This document shows, piece by piece, positions 21,735 to 28,199 of a stretch of DNA of 28,199 nucleotides; within the stretch, counting starts at the first letter, position 1; every line of letters begins with the position of its first letter. Position numbers and translations under genes: made by a program. This stretch comes from JBOHUC01 sp050733935 (GTDB lineage Bacteria; Eisenbacteria; RBG-16-71-46; DASYSL01): contig JBOHUC010000003.1 in assembly GCA_050733935.1 (NCBI GenBank), forward strand, positions 1 to 28,199, in the 5' to 3' direction. The notes below the pieces were generated by a model. That model searched no databases. It worked only from the letters and a program-made list of their open reading frames with translations, and was not told the origin of the DNA.

Positions 21735-22889
21735 ATGGAGCCCGTGAACGCCCGTTCGCTCGACCTGGCCTGGATGCAGGAAGCTCTCGCGCTCGCGGAG
21801 CGCGGACTCGGACGGACGCGCCCGAACCCGGCCGTCGGAGCGGTGATCGTCCGAAACGGCCGCATCGTCGGCCGCGGGTTTCACAGGCGTGCGGGAGCGC
21901 CTCATGCGGAGTGCGAGGCGATCCGGGATGCCGGAGCGAAGGCCCGGGGCGCGACGCTGTACGTGAGCCTCGAGCCCTGCGCGCACCACGGACGGACGCC
22001 GCCCTGCGTGCCCAAGATCCTTGGCGCGGGGATCCGGCGCGTGGTCGCCGCGGTCAGGGATCCTGATCCGCGCGTGCACGGCCGGGGATTCCGCTGGCTC
22101 AAACGCGAAGGGATCGCGGTGACCTCGGGCGTTCTCGAGGCGGAAGCGCGCGCGCTCAATGCGGGGTACTTTCGCGCGCACGAAGACGGCCGGCCGCGCA
22201 TTGCGTTGAAGCTCGCGACGTCGCTCGACGGAAAGCTCGCGCCCGCGGTCGGTGGCTCGCGCTGGCTCACCGGTCCTCCGGCGCGGCGGGCCGCGCATGC
22301 GCTCCGCTCCCGTCACGACACGGTGTTGATCGGAGCGAATACGCTCCGGCGCGACGATCCGGAGCTCACCGTGCGGCACGTTCGCGTTTCGGCCTCGCGC
22401 CAGCCGCTGCGCGTGGTCGTCTCGAGCGATCTCGATCTGCCGCGCTCCGCGCGTCTCTTCAGGGCGCCTCTCGCTTCGGGCACGGTGATCGCGACGGTCG
22501 CGCCGGAGCACGTTGCGCGAGCGAAGCGACGCGCGTTCGAGCGACGCGCCGCAGCACTCGCGAAGCAGGGCGTGACGATCTGGTTCCTGCCGCGCGGAGC
22601 GGGAGGCATCGACCTTCCGACTCTGCTTGCGCGGCTCGCGCACGAGGGTCGTCAGGACGTCCTGGTCGAGGGGGGAGCCCGGCTCGCGGCCCGGCTCGCC
22701 GATCTCGGCGTGGTCGACGACGTCTGGCTCTTCCTCTCACCGACCTTGCTCGGCGGGCGCGCCTTGCCATGGGCGTTCGGCGAGCGCGCGACGAGCCTGC
22801 CGCGCGCATGGCGGCTTGCGAGTGCCGTGACCGTGCCCGTCGGCGAGGACTGGGTGGTGCACGGGCGGCCGGCCCGGAATGGAGGCTGA
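21735..22889 (+). CDS. ribD: Bifunctional riboflavin deaminase-reductase RibD
   Basis: RibD catalyses the second and third steps of riboflavin synthesis: deamination of the pyrimidine from GTP and then reduction of its ribosyl chain. The N-terminal deaminase domain (~8-150) has the zinc motif H57-A-E ('PHAECEAI') and 'PCAHHGRTPPC' with C82 and C91. The C-terminal reductase domain (~150-384) has 'RPRIALKLATSLDGKLA', 'SRHDTVLIGANTLRRDDPELTVR' and 'DVLVEGGARLAARL'. The length of 384 residues is normal. ATG 21735 is used; GTG at 21744 has GGAG close upstream and is equally possible, three codons shorter. An open frame back to 21597 crosses the terminator and is not coding. It is the first gene of the FMN-regulated operon. 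Confidence 0.95.
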   Translation: MEPVNARSLDLAWMQEALALAERGLGRTRPNPAVGAVIVRNGRIVGRGFHRRAGAPHAECEAIRDAGAKARGATLYVSLEPCAHHGRTPPCVPKILGAGIRRVVAAVRDPDPRVHGRGFRWLKREGIAVTSGVLEAEARALNAGYFRAHEDGRPRIALKLATSLDGKLAPAVGGSRWLTGPPARRAAHALRSRHDTVLIGANTLRRDDPELTVRHVRVSASRQPLRVVVSSDLDLPRSARLFRAPLASGTVIATVAPEHVARAKRRAFERRAAALAKQGVTIWFLPRGAGGIDLPTLLARLAHEGRQDVLVEGGARLAARLADLGVVDDVWLFLSPTLLGGRALPWAFGERATSLPRAWRLASAVTVPVGEDWVVHGRPARNGG

Positions 22890-23483
22890 ATGTTCACCGG
22901 TTTGGTCGAAGAAATCGGAACGATCGAGACTGTGGAACCGGATCAGGGCGGACGGCGCCTCACGATCTCGGCGCCGATCGCGGCCGCCGATCTCCGTACA
23001 GGCGACAGCATCAACGTCAACGGCTGCTGCCAGACGGTCGTCGAATCGGGGGGAGGCCAGTTCGCCGTGATTGCCGTTCCCGAAACCCTGCGCCGCACGA
23101 ACCTGGGATCGCTCGTCGAAGGAGATTCGGTGAACCTCGAGCGTCCGGTCCGGCTCATGGATCGATTGGGCGGACACCTCGTGCAGGGTCACGTGGACGC
23201 GGTCGGCAAGGTGCGCGCGCTCAAGGAAGAGGCGCCGGGATGGTGGGTCGAGATCACGGCACCGGCCGAAGTGCTGCGCTACGTCGCGGAGAAAGGCTCG
23301 ATTGCGGTCGACGGCACGAGTCTCACGGTCGCGGGACGCGACGAGGCCTCGTTCGCGGTCGCGATCATCCCGCACACGTGGCAGGCCACGATCTGCCGCT
23401 ATTATCGCCCGGGGAGCGAGGTCAATCTCGAGGTCGACGTCCTCGCGCGCTATCTCGAGCGGTTGGTTCAGGAGGCGACGTGA
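22890..23483 (+). CDS. ribE: Riboflavin synthase alpha chain RibE
   Basis: Riboflavin synthase converts two lumazine molecules into riboflavin and the pyrimidine precursor, the last step of the pathway. The 197-residue chain shows the internal duplication of two lumazine-binding barrels, about 1-97 ('MFTGLVEEIGTIE', 'GDSINVNGCCQTVV') and 98-190 ('GGHLVQGHVDAVGKV', 'KGSIAVDGTSLTVA', 'IIPHTWQATI'). The ATG follows the ribD stop directly and has GGAGG 4 nt upstream, inside the end of ribD. The stop overlaps ribBA as GTGA. Confidence 0.97.
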   Translation: MFTGLVEEIGTIETVEPDQGGRRLTISAPIAAADLRTGDSINVNGCCQTVVESGGGQFAVIAVPETLRRTNLGSLVEGDSVNLERPVRLMDRLGGHLVQGHVDAVGKVRALKEEAPGWWVEITAPAEVLRYVAEKGSIAVDGTSLTVAGRDEASFAVAIIPHTWQATICRYYRPGSEVNLEVDVLARYLERLVQEAT

Positions 23484-24793
23484 AATCCGGTTCCGCGAAA
23501 GCCAAGACGCCGTCGCGCCGTAAGGCACGTGCGGCGGGGTCGCCGACGCGCAAGCGCGCGGCCTCCGCGGGCGGGCCGCGCCAGGCCGCGGTCGAGCAGG
23601 CGCTCGAGGAGATTCGCGCGGGTCGAATGGTCATCGTGGTCGACGACGAGGAGCGCGAGAACGAGGGCGACCTCATCATGGCGGCCTCGAAGACGCAGGC
23701 CGCGGACGTGAACTTCATGGTGCGCGAAGCCCGCGGTCTCCTGTGCGTTGCGCTCTCGCCCGACCGCGCCGAGGCGCTCGATCTCTTCCCGATGACGCCC
23801 GAGAGCACCGCACTCCACGGCACGGCGTTCACGGTCTCGGTCGACGCGACGACCGGCGTGACCACGGGAAGCTCGGCCCAGGATCGCGCGCTCACGATCC
23901 GAAGGCTTGCCGATCCGGCCGCGCGCCCGGGGGACTTCGCGCGTCCGGGACACGTGTTTCCGCTGCGCGCGGTGCGCGGCGGCGTGCTCCGGCGCGCGGG
24001 ACACACGGAGGCGGCGCTCGATCTCGTGCGGCTCGCGGGGTTGGGCGACGTCGGCGTCCTGTGCGAGATGATGGCGCCCGACGGGACCATGGCGCGCCTG
24101 CCGCAGCTCCGTCGCTTCGGCGTGCGTCACGGCCTGCGGATTCTCGCGATTCAGGATCTGATCGCATACCGGCGGCGGAAGGAGAAGCTCGTCCGGCACC
24201 TCGTGTCGACGCGGCTGCCGACGCCCGAGGGCGTCTTCGATCTCCATCTCTACGAGAGCCTGCTCGACGGCGACCATCACCTGGCCCTCACCATGGGCGA
24301 CGTCTCGACGCCCGCCCCCGTCCTCGTGCGCGTTCACTCGCAGTGCCTGACGGGGGACGTCTTCGGATCGCAGCGCTGCGACTGCGGAGGCCAGATGCAC
24401 GCGGCCCTCCGCGCGATCGCGAAGGAGGGCCGGGGGGTCTTCCTCTATATGAGGCAGGAGGGCCGGGGGATCGGACTTGCGAACAAGCTTCGCGCGTACG
24501 TGCTCCAGGACCAGGGCTACGACACCGTGCAGGCGAACCTCAAGCTCGGCTTCCCGGCCGACCTGCGCGACTACGGGATCGGAGCGCAGATCCTGCACGA
24601 CCTCGGCGTGCGACGGATCGAGCTCATGACGAACAACCCGCGCAAGATCGTGGGGCTCGAGGCCTTCGGGCTCTCGATCGTGAAGCGCCGCGCGATCCAG
24701 ATGCCCGCGAACGCGAACAACCGGCGCTACCTCGCGACCAAGCGCGACAAGCTCGGCCACCTGCTCGAGCTCGGATCCGGGGAGGCACGATGA
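23480..24793 (+). CDS. ribBA: Bifunctional DHBP synthase / GTP cyclohydrolase II RibBA
   Basis: RibBA supplies both inputs of the pathway: the four-carbon phosphate from ribulose 5-phosphate and the pyrimidine from GTP. The N-terminal DHBP synthase domain (~34-235) has 'VVDDEERENEGDLIMAA' and 'AGHTEAALDL'. The C-terminal GTP cyclohydrolase II domain (~240-435) has the zinc cysteines C289, C300 and C302 ('HSQCLTGDVFGSQRCDCGG'), 'MRQEGRGIGLANKLRAY' and 'MTNNPRKIVGLEAFGL'. Length is 437 residues. The first ~32 residues are a lysine/arginine/alanine-rich extension not usual for the family. The GTG has GGAGG 4 nt upstream and overlaps the ribE stop, so the start is secure. The stop overlaps ribH (ATGA). 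Confidence 0.96.
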   Translation: MKSGSAKAKTPSRRKARAAGSPTRKRAASAGGPRQAAVEQALEEIRAGRMVIVVDDEERENEGDLIMAASKTQAADVNFMVREARGLLCVALSPDRAEALDLFPMTPESTALHGTAFTVSVDATTGVTTGSSAQDRALTIRRLADPAARPGDFARPGHVFPLRAVRGGVLRRAGHTEAALDLVRLAGLGDVGVLCEMMAPDGTMARLPQLRRFGVRHGLRILAIQDLIAYRRRKEKLVRHLVSTRLPTPEGVFDLHLYESLLDGDHHLALTMGDVSTPAPVLVRVHSQCLTGDVFGSQRCDCGGQMHAALRAIAKEGRGVFLYMRQEGRGIGLANKLRAYVLQDQGYDTVQANLKLGFPADLRDYGIGAQILHDLGVRRIELMTNNPRKIVGLEAFGLSIVKRRAIQMPANANNRRYLATKRDKLGHLLELGSGEAR

Positions 24794-25320
24794 CGCGCGG
24801 GCGGGCCGGCATCGGACCCGGCGCCGATCCGGGCGCGGTCGAGGGGGTCGGCCGGGTCGTATCCGGGGACGGCGATGCCCGGGGGCTCTCGATCGCGTTG
24901 TGCGCGAGTCGTTTCCACGAGCCGCTCGTGCGCCGTCTGGTCGAGGGCGCCGCTCGGGCCCTGGCCGGGCTCGGGGCCGAGGCCGAGCAGATCGACCTCG
25001 TCTGGGTGCCGGGGGCGTTCGAGCTTCCCCTCGCGGCACAGGCGCTTGCGCGCAGCGGGCAGTATGATGCCATCCTTGCGCTCGGCGTCGTGATCCGCGG
25101 CGAGACTCCGCACTTCGACTACGTGTGCGCGGAGGCGGCGCGTGGGATCGCCGAGGTTTCGCGGCACGAGTCGCTGCCCGTGTTGTTCGGCGTCGTCACG
25201 GCGAACGATCCGGAGCAGGCATACGCGCGTTGCGGCGGCGCCTCGAACAAGGGCGAGGACGTCGCGAAAGCGGCGGTCGAGCTCGTAAGCGCGCTGCGCC
25301 GCGCCCGCGACGGGCGCTGA
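24790..25320 (+). CDS. ribH: 6,7-dimethyl-8-ribityllumazine synthase RibH
   Basis: RibH condenses the pyrimidine from RibD with the four-carbon unit from RibBA to give lumazine, the substrate of RibE. The 176-residue protein shows 'LCASRFHEPLVRRLVEGA', 'VWVPGAFELPLAAQAL', 'LGVVIRGETPHFDYVC' with the catalytic histidine H108, and 'GVVTANDPEQAYAR'. The usual length is about 155; the surplus is a Gly-rich N-terminal extension of about 30 residues ('RGRAGIGPGADPGAVEG'). Lumazine synthases assemble into pentamers or 60-mer shells; the extension could face the inside, which is inference. The ATG has GGAGG upstream and overlaps ribBA by 4 bp. Confidence 0.95.
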   Translation: MTRGRAGIGPGADPGAVEGVGRVVSGDGDARGLSIALCASRFHEPLVRRLVEGAARALAGLGAEAEQIDLVWVPGAFELPLAAQALARSGQYDAILALGVVIRGETPHFDYVCAEAARGIAEVSRHESLPVLFGVVTANDPEQAYARCGGASNKGEDVAKAAVELVSALRRARDGR

Positions 25321-25328
25321 GGCGGAGC

Positions 25329-25844
25329 GTGACGCTTTCGCGCGGGGCGGGAGGGCCGAGGCGGCGGGGACGCGAGCTCCTGTTCCGCCTTCTTTATCAG
25401 GCCGAGATGACCCGCGACTCGGTGGCGCAGTCCTGGCGCGCGACGCGCGAGGAGGAGCGCCTTCCGGACGAGGCACTCGAGTATGTCGACGCGCTCGTCG
25501 AGACGATCGAGGAGTCGCTGCCCGCGGTCGACGAGCGGATCCGCACCGTCGCCGAGCACTGGAAGTTTGATCGCATTGCCGCGACCGACCGGAGCATCCT
25601 CCGGCTCGCGACGGCCGAGCTCCTGTTCATGCCGGGGACGCCGGCGCGGGTCGTGATCGACGAGGCCGTCGAGATCGCGAAGAAGTACGGCCGCGAAGAG
25701 TCCGGGCGCTTCGTGAACGGGGTCCTCGACCGGATCGCGCGCGACGCGCGGCCCGGCGAGCTCGACGAGGCGCCGACGGGCCGCGGGGCACGCGGGCCGG
25801 ACGACGGCGACCGGGGCGACCGCGGCAGCGGCGATCGGTCCTAG
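25329..25844 (+). CDS. nusB: Transcription antitermination factor NusB
   Basis: NusB binds boxA RNA with S10 (NusE) and prevents early termination in rRNA operons. The NusB fold is seen in 'RRRGRELLFRLLYQAEMT', 'EYVDALVETIEESLPAVDERI', 'HWKFDRIAATDRSILRLATAELL' and 'PARVVIDEAVEIAKKYG' with 'FVNGVLDRIAR' at its end. The core covers about residues 9-140. A further ~30-residue Gly/Asp/Arg-rich tail follows and looks disordered. The GTG at 25329 is chosen for GAGG (25319-25322), 6 nt upstream and overlapping the ribH stop. ribH-nusB adjacency is common in bacteria. Confidence 0.93.
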   Translation: MTLSRGAGGPRRRGRELLFRLLYQAEMTRDSVAQSWRATREEERLPDEALEYVDALVETIEESLPAVDERIRTVAEHWKFDRIAATDRSILRLATAELLFMPGTPARVVIDEAVEIAKKYGREESGRFVNGVLDRIARDARPGELDEAPTGRGARGPDDGDRGDRGSGDRS

Positions 25845-25856
25845 GAAGGGGGAGTC

Positions 25857-26582
25857 GTGCGCGTCGCCGTCCTGTCCGACATCCATTCCAATCACGACGC
25901 GCTCGCGGCCGTGCTCGCGGACGTGAAGCGCGAGGGAGTGGATCAGATCTGGTGCCTGGGCGACGTCGTCGGCTACGGGGCCGAGCCCGATCTCGTGGTC
26001 GACGTCATGCGCGGACTGAACGCGGTCACGGTTGCGGGAAACCACGACTGGGCCGCCTGCGGCAAGGTCACGACCCGGAACTTCAACCGCGCGGCCGCCG
26101 CGGCCGCCGACTGGACGGGGAAGACCATGCGGCCCGAGAACCTCGAGTGGCTCGCGGCCCTGCCGCTGGTCGAGCGCCGCGACGGCGCGCTCCTGGTTCA
26201 CGCCACGCCCTCGGCCCCCGAGGAGTGGCACTACTGCATGATGGTCGAGGACGCGTGGACGGAGATGGAGTCCTACCCGGAATCGGTCTGTCTCATCGGC
26301 CACTCGCACTATCCGGGCGCGTTCGAGCGCCACGACGACGACATCCGGTACACGCGCGCGGAGGAGCTCGTCCTGCGCGAGGGCCGGCAGTACCTCGTGA
26401 ACGTGGGATCGGTCGGGCAGCCGCGCGACATGGATCCGCGCGCGGCCTACATGCTGTTCGACCTCGAAACGCGACGCCTGCGCCACGTGCGGGTGGTCTA
26501 CGACGTGCGCGCCGCCCAGGAGAAGATCCTGGCCGCGGGCCTGCCGCATTTCCTCGCGGCACGGCTCGCCGCAGGCGACTGA
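25857..26582 (+). CDS. Calcineurin-like metallophosphoesterase (YfcE/MJ0936-type)
   Basis: This is a dinuclear-metal phosphoesterase of 241 residues. Metal-binding motifs run in order: D8-x-H10 ('LSDIHSNHDAL'), GDVVG (35-39), GNHD (61-64), H115 in 'LLVHATP', and GHSH (148-151). 'NVGSVGQPRD' (182-190) is typical of the YfcE/MJ0936 subgroup, which cleaves phosphodiesters in vitro; the physiological substrate is unknown. The GTG start has an AAGGGGGAG stretch just upstream. The gene follows nusB by 12 nt and may be read from the riboflavin promoter. Confidence 0.9.
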   Translation: MRVAVLSDIHSNHDALAAVLADVKREGVDQIWCLGDVVGYGAEPDLVVDVMRGLNAVTVAGNHDWAACGKVTTRNFNRAAAAAADWTGKTMRPENLEWLAALPLVERRDGALLVHATPSAPEEWHYCMMVEDAWTEMESYPESVCLIGHSHYPGAFERHDDDIRYTRAEELVLREGRQYLVNVGSVGQPRDMDPRAAYMLFDLETRRLRHVRVVYDVRAAQEKILAAGLPHFLAARLAAGD

Positions 26583-26592
26583 CCGCGCGAAC

Positions 26593-27810
26593 GTGACCGC
26601 ATCCGCCGGGCGCCCGGGGCGCGTTCTCCTCACCGACGGCGAATTCAAGCACACGCTCGGCATCGCCCGCGCGCTCCACGCGCGCGGCCACGAGGTTCAC
26701 CTCGTCGTCCGCTCGCGCCGCGCTCCGGCCGCGCACTCGCGCGCGGTCGCGAGGACGCACTTTGCGCCTCCGCCCGCGGACGCTTCGTTTGCCGCGCGTC
26801 TCGCCGAGATTGCCCGCACGCTTGCTCCCGTCTCGCTCGTTCCGGTCGGCGACGGATCCGTGCGTGCGGCCGAGGCGCTGCGCGGAACCCGCGCGACGCT
26901 CGGGAACGGCGCCGGACACGGAATCGCACTCGCCCTTCCGCCGCCAGCCTCGCTCGCGCTCGCGAACGACAAGGCGAAGACCGGCGAATTCGCGCGTTCG
27001 CTCGGGGTCGCCACGCCGGGAGAGCGGGTTGCGACCACGCTCGAGGAGGCGCTCGCGGCGTACCGGGCGCTCGGACCCGTGGTCGTCGTCAAGGGGCGTC
27101 ACGAGGCGGGCGTGAAGCAGCTTCGCTACGTCCGGCGCGAGGCGGACGTGGCCGCCGCGTTTGCGGTCGTGCGCGACGCGTCCGGCGAAGGTCCGCTCGT
27201 CCAGCAATACGTCGCGGGGGAAGGAGTGGCGTTCTTTGCGCTCTACTGGGATGGCCGGCCCCGGCTCACGTTCATGCACCGGCGCATTCGCGAGTGGCCA
27301 CCGTCCGGCGGATCGAGCACGTGCGCCGAGTCGCTCCTGAACGAGCCCGCGCTCGATCGGGCCGGCCGGGCGCTCCTCGATGCCCTCGCATGGCACGGAG
27401 TGGCGATGGTCGAGATGAAGCGTGCGGCGGACGGACGTCTCGTGCTCATGGAGATCAACGCGAAGTTCTGGGGCTCACACGATCTCGCACTCGCCGCGGG
27501 GGTCGACATGCCGGGCGAGCTCGTGGCGCTGCTCGAAGGACGGGAGGCGGGCGAGGGCGAGCGGGCAGCGGGCGAGTCGGGCGCTGCAGCGCCGGCCCCG
27601 CGCCGCGTCCGGTTCTCGTGGCCGCTCGGCGGCGACCTGTGGCACGGGCTCGCGCGCCCGTCGGCGCTTCCGCGCGTCCTGTTCGACGCGCTCTGGCCGG
27701 GTGTGGCCCACAGCGCACGGCTCTCGGATCCGATTCCGCTCCTCTACGAGGTCGTGCAGTGCGTGCGCTCGACGCCGGGTGCGTTCCGCCAGTGGCGGGA
27801 GACTCGATGA
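26593..27810 (+). CDS. ATP-grasp domain protein (carboxylate-amine ligase type)
   Basis: The 405-residue protein has an ATP-grasp fold. The N-terminal domain (~10-115) resembles a pre-ATP-grasp Rossmann-like fold ('VLLTDGEFKHTLGIARALHARGHEVHLVVRS'). 'LANDKAKTGEFARSLGVATP' (123-142) and 'GPVVVVKGRHEAGVKQ' (161-176) carry the ATP-binding lysines, 'PLVQQYVAGEGVAFFALYW' is the hinge, and 'LMEINAKFWGS' (285-295) holds the Mg-binding Glu and Asn. Such proteins ligate a carboxylate to an amine or thiol; the substrate cannot be told. A low-complexity Glu/Gly/Ala stretch lies at ~316-336, before the C-terminal domain. The GTG start has a poor ribosome site. The stop overlaps the PHP gene by 4 bp, so the two are likely functional partners. 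Confidence 0.85.
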   Translation: MTASAGRPGRVLLTDGEFKHTLGIARALHARGHEVHLVVRSRRAPAAHSRAVARTHFAPPPADASFAARLAEIARTLAPVSLVPVGDGSVRAAEALRGTRATLGNGAGHGIALALPPPASLALANDKAKTGEFARSLGVATPGERVATTLEEALAAYRALGPVVVVKGRHEAGVKQLRYVRREADVAAAFAVVRDASGEGPLVQQYVAGEGVAFFALYWDGRPRLTFMHRRIREWPPSGGSSTCAESLLNEPALDRAGRALLDALAWHGVAMVEMKRAADGRLVLMEINAKFWGSHDLALAAGVDMPGELVALLEGREAGEGERAAGESGAAAPAPRRVRFSWPLGGDLWHGLARPSALPRVLFDALWPGVAHSARLSDPIPLLYEVVQCVRSTPGAFRQWRETR

Positions 27811-28199
27811 GCGAAACGGGCCTCACGTGGGTCGCGCACGCGCACACGCGCCATTCGTACGACTGCCTGTCGGATCCGTTCGCGCTCGTCGCGGAAGCGG
27901 TGCGGCTCGGCATCGACGTGCTCGCGATCACCGATCACGACACGTGGGAGGGATCGGTCGAGGCGGAACGGCGGGCACGGGCCGCAGCGCTCCCGGTCCG
28001 GATCGTGCGCGGGAACGAACGCGCGACCGACCAGGGCGACGTGATCGGGCTCTTCCTCGAGGAGGACGTGCGCGAGAAGAACGCGCTCGCGTTCTGCGAC
28101 GCCGTGCACGCGCAGGGCGGGCTCGTGCTGCTCCCGCACCCGTTCAAGTGGCGGGCTCCGTCGGAAGAGCTGCTCGCGCGCGTCGACCTGATCGAGGCG
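27807..28199 (+). CDS. PHP-domain metal-dependent phosphoesterase (3' partial)
   Basis: The ATG overlaps the ATP-grasp stop (ATGA) and the frame stays open to the right edge, giving the first 131 codons. The PHP fold is clear: 'HAHTRHSYDCLSDP' with the H-x-H-T-x-x-S-x-D metal motif (11-19), 'LAITDHDT', 'RGNERATDQGDVIGLFL' in place of the usual G-x-E start of that block, and 'LVLLPHPFKW'. PHP proteins of this type hydrolyse phosphate esters such as histidinol phosphate or nucleotides; the substrate is unknown. Coupling to the ATP-grasp gene suggests a shared pathway. Confidence 0.85.
   Translation, partial: MSETGLTWVAHAHTRHSYDCLSDPFALVAEAVRLGIDVLAITDHDTWEGSVEAERRARAAALPVRIVRGNERATDQGDVIGLFLEEDVREKNALAFCDAVHAQGGLVLLPHPFKWRAPSEELLARVDLIEA

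Noticed and set aside
1..28199. CRISPR arrays, insertion sequences, phage genes, rRNA genes
   Set aside because: I looked for regularly spaced repeats, transposase or integrase motifs and rRNA signatures and found none.

Overview
The window is very GC-rich, compact and entirely bacterial. Starts are often GTG or TTG, neighbouring genes commonly share 4-bp overlaps (ATGA/GTGA), and Shine-Dalgarno sites of the GGAGG type are frequent. Secreted proteins end in FlgD-like C-terminal sorting domains with a 'GRRVA ... L.AG ... GVY.V' pattern, two of them also being FG-GAP or Asp-box propellers. Together with the high GC this suggests an uncultured lineage near the FCB group, for example Candidatus Eisenbacteria. 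That assignment is inference; no rRNA gene is present.

Left part (1-8600): a glycolate oxidase pair glcE (cut by the left edge) and glcF overlaps a fused moaD-moaE molybdopterin synthase gene. A convergent DUF72 gene follows. A promoter region then leads into a class V aminotransferase, a D-3-phosphoglycerate dehydrogenase-like enzyme and purA, followed by a cysteine-rich secreted protein of unknown family. Glycolate oxidation, glyoxylate/serine transamination and hydroxyacid dehydrogenation lying close together suggest a glycolate-glyoxylate-glycine/serine theme.

Middle part (8600-19800): a tRNA-Lys(UUU) is followed at once by a sulfatase gene with a visibly different base texture and an in-frame TGA at codon 5 of its apparent original start. 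Behind it lie a nested inverted repeat and five 8-bp tandem units. Then come a secretome block (di-heme cytochrome c with a sorting domain; on the minus strand an Asp-box propeller protein and a 1279-residue double seven-bladed FG-GAP protein) and an outer-membrane-barrel-like protein. Two near-identical 27-nt hairpins act as likely terminators for the minus-strand genes.

Right part (19800-28199): a small zinc-binding anti-sigma-like protein and a divergent YchF-like P-loop protein precede an isolated small transcription unit. That unit (about 21195-21358) has a promoter, an unusually long complement to the 16S rRNA tail, a 17-codon ORF, nested helices with a possible pseudoknot, and a strong intrinsic terminator. 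It is the best candidate here for something undescribed. Next is an FMN riboswitch with its own terminator in front of a complete riboflavin operon ribD-ribE-ribBA-ribH, continuing into nusB, a metallophosphoesterase, an ATP-grasp protein and a PHP-domain protein cut by the right edge.
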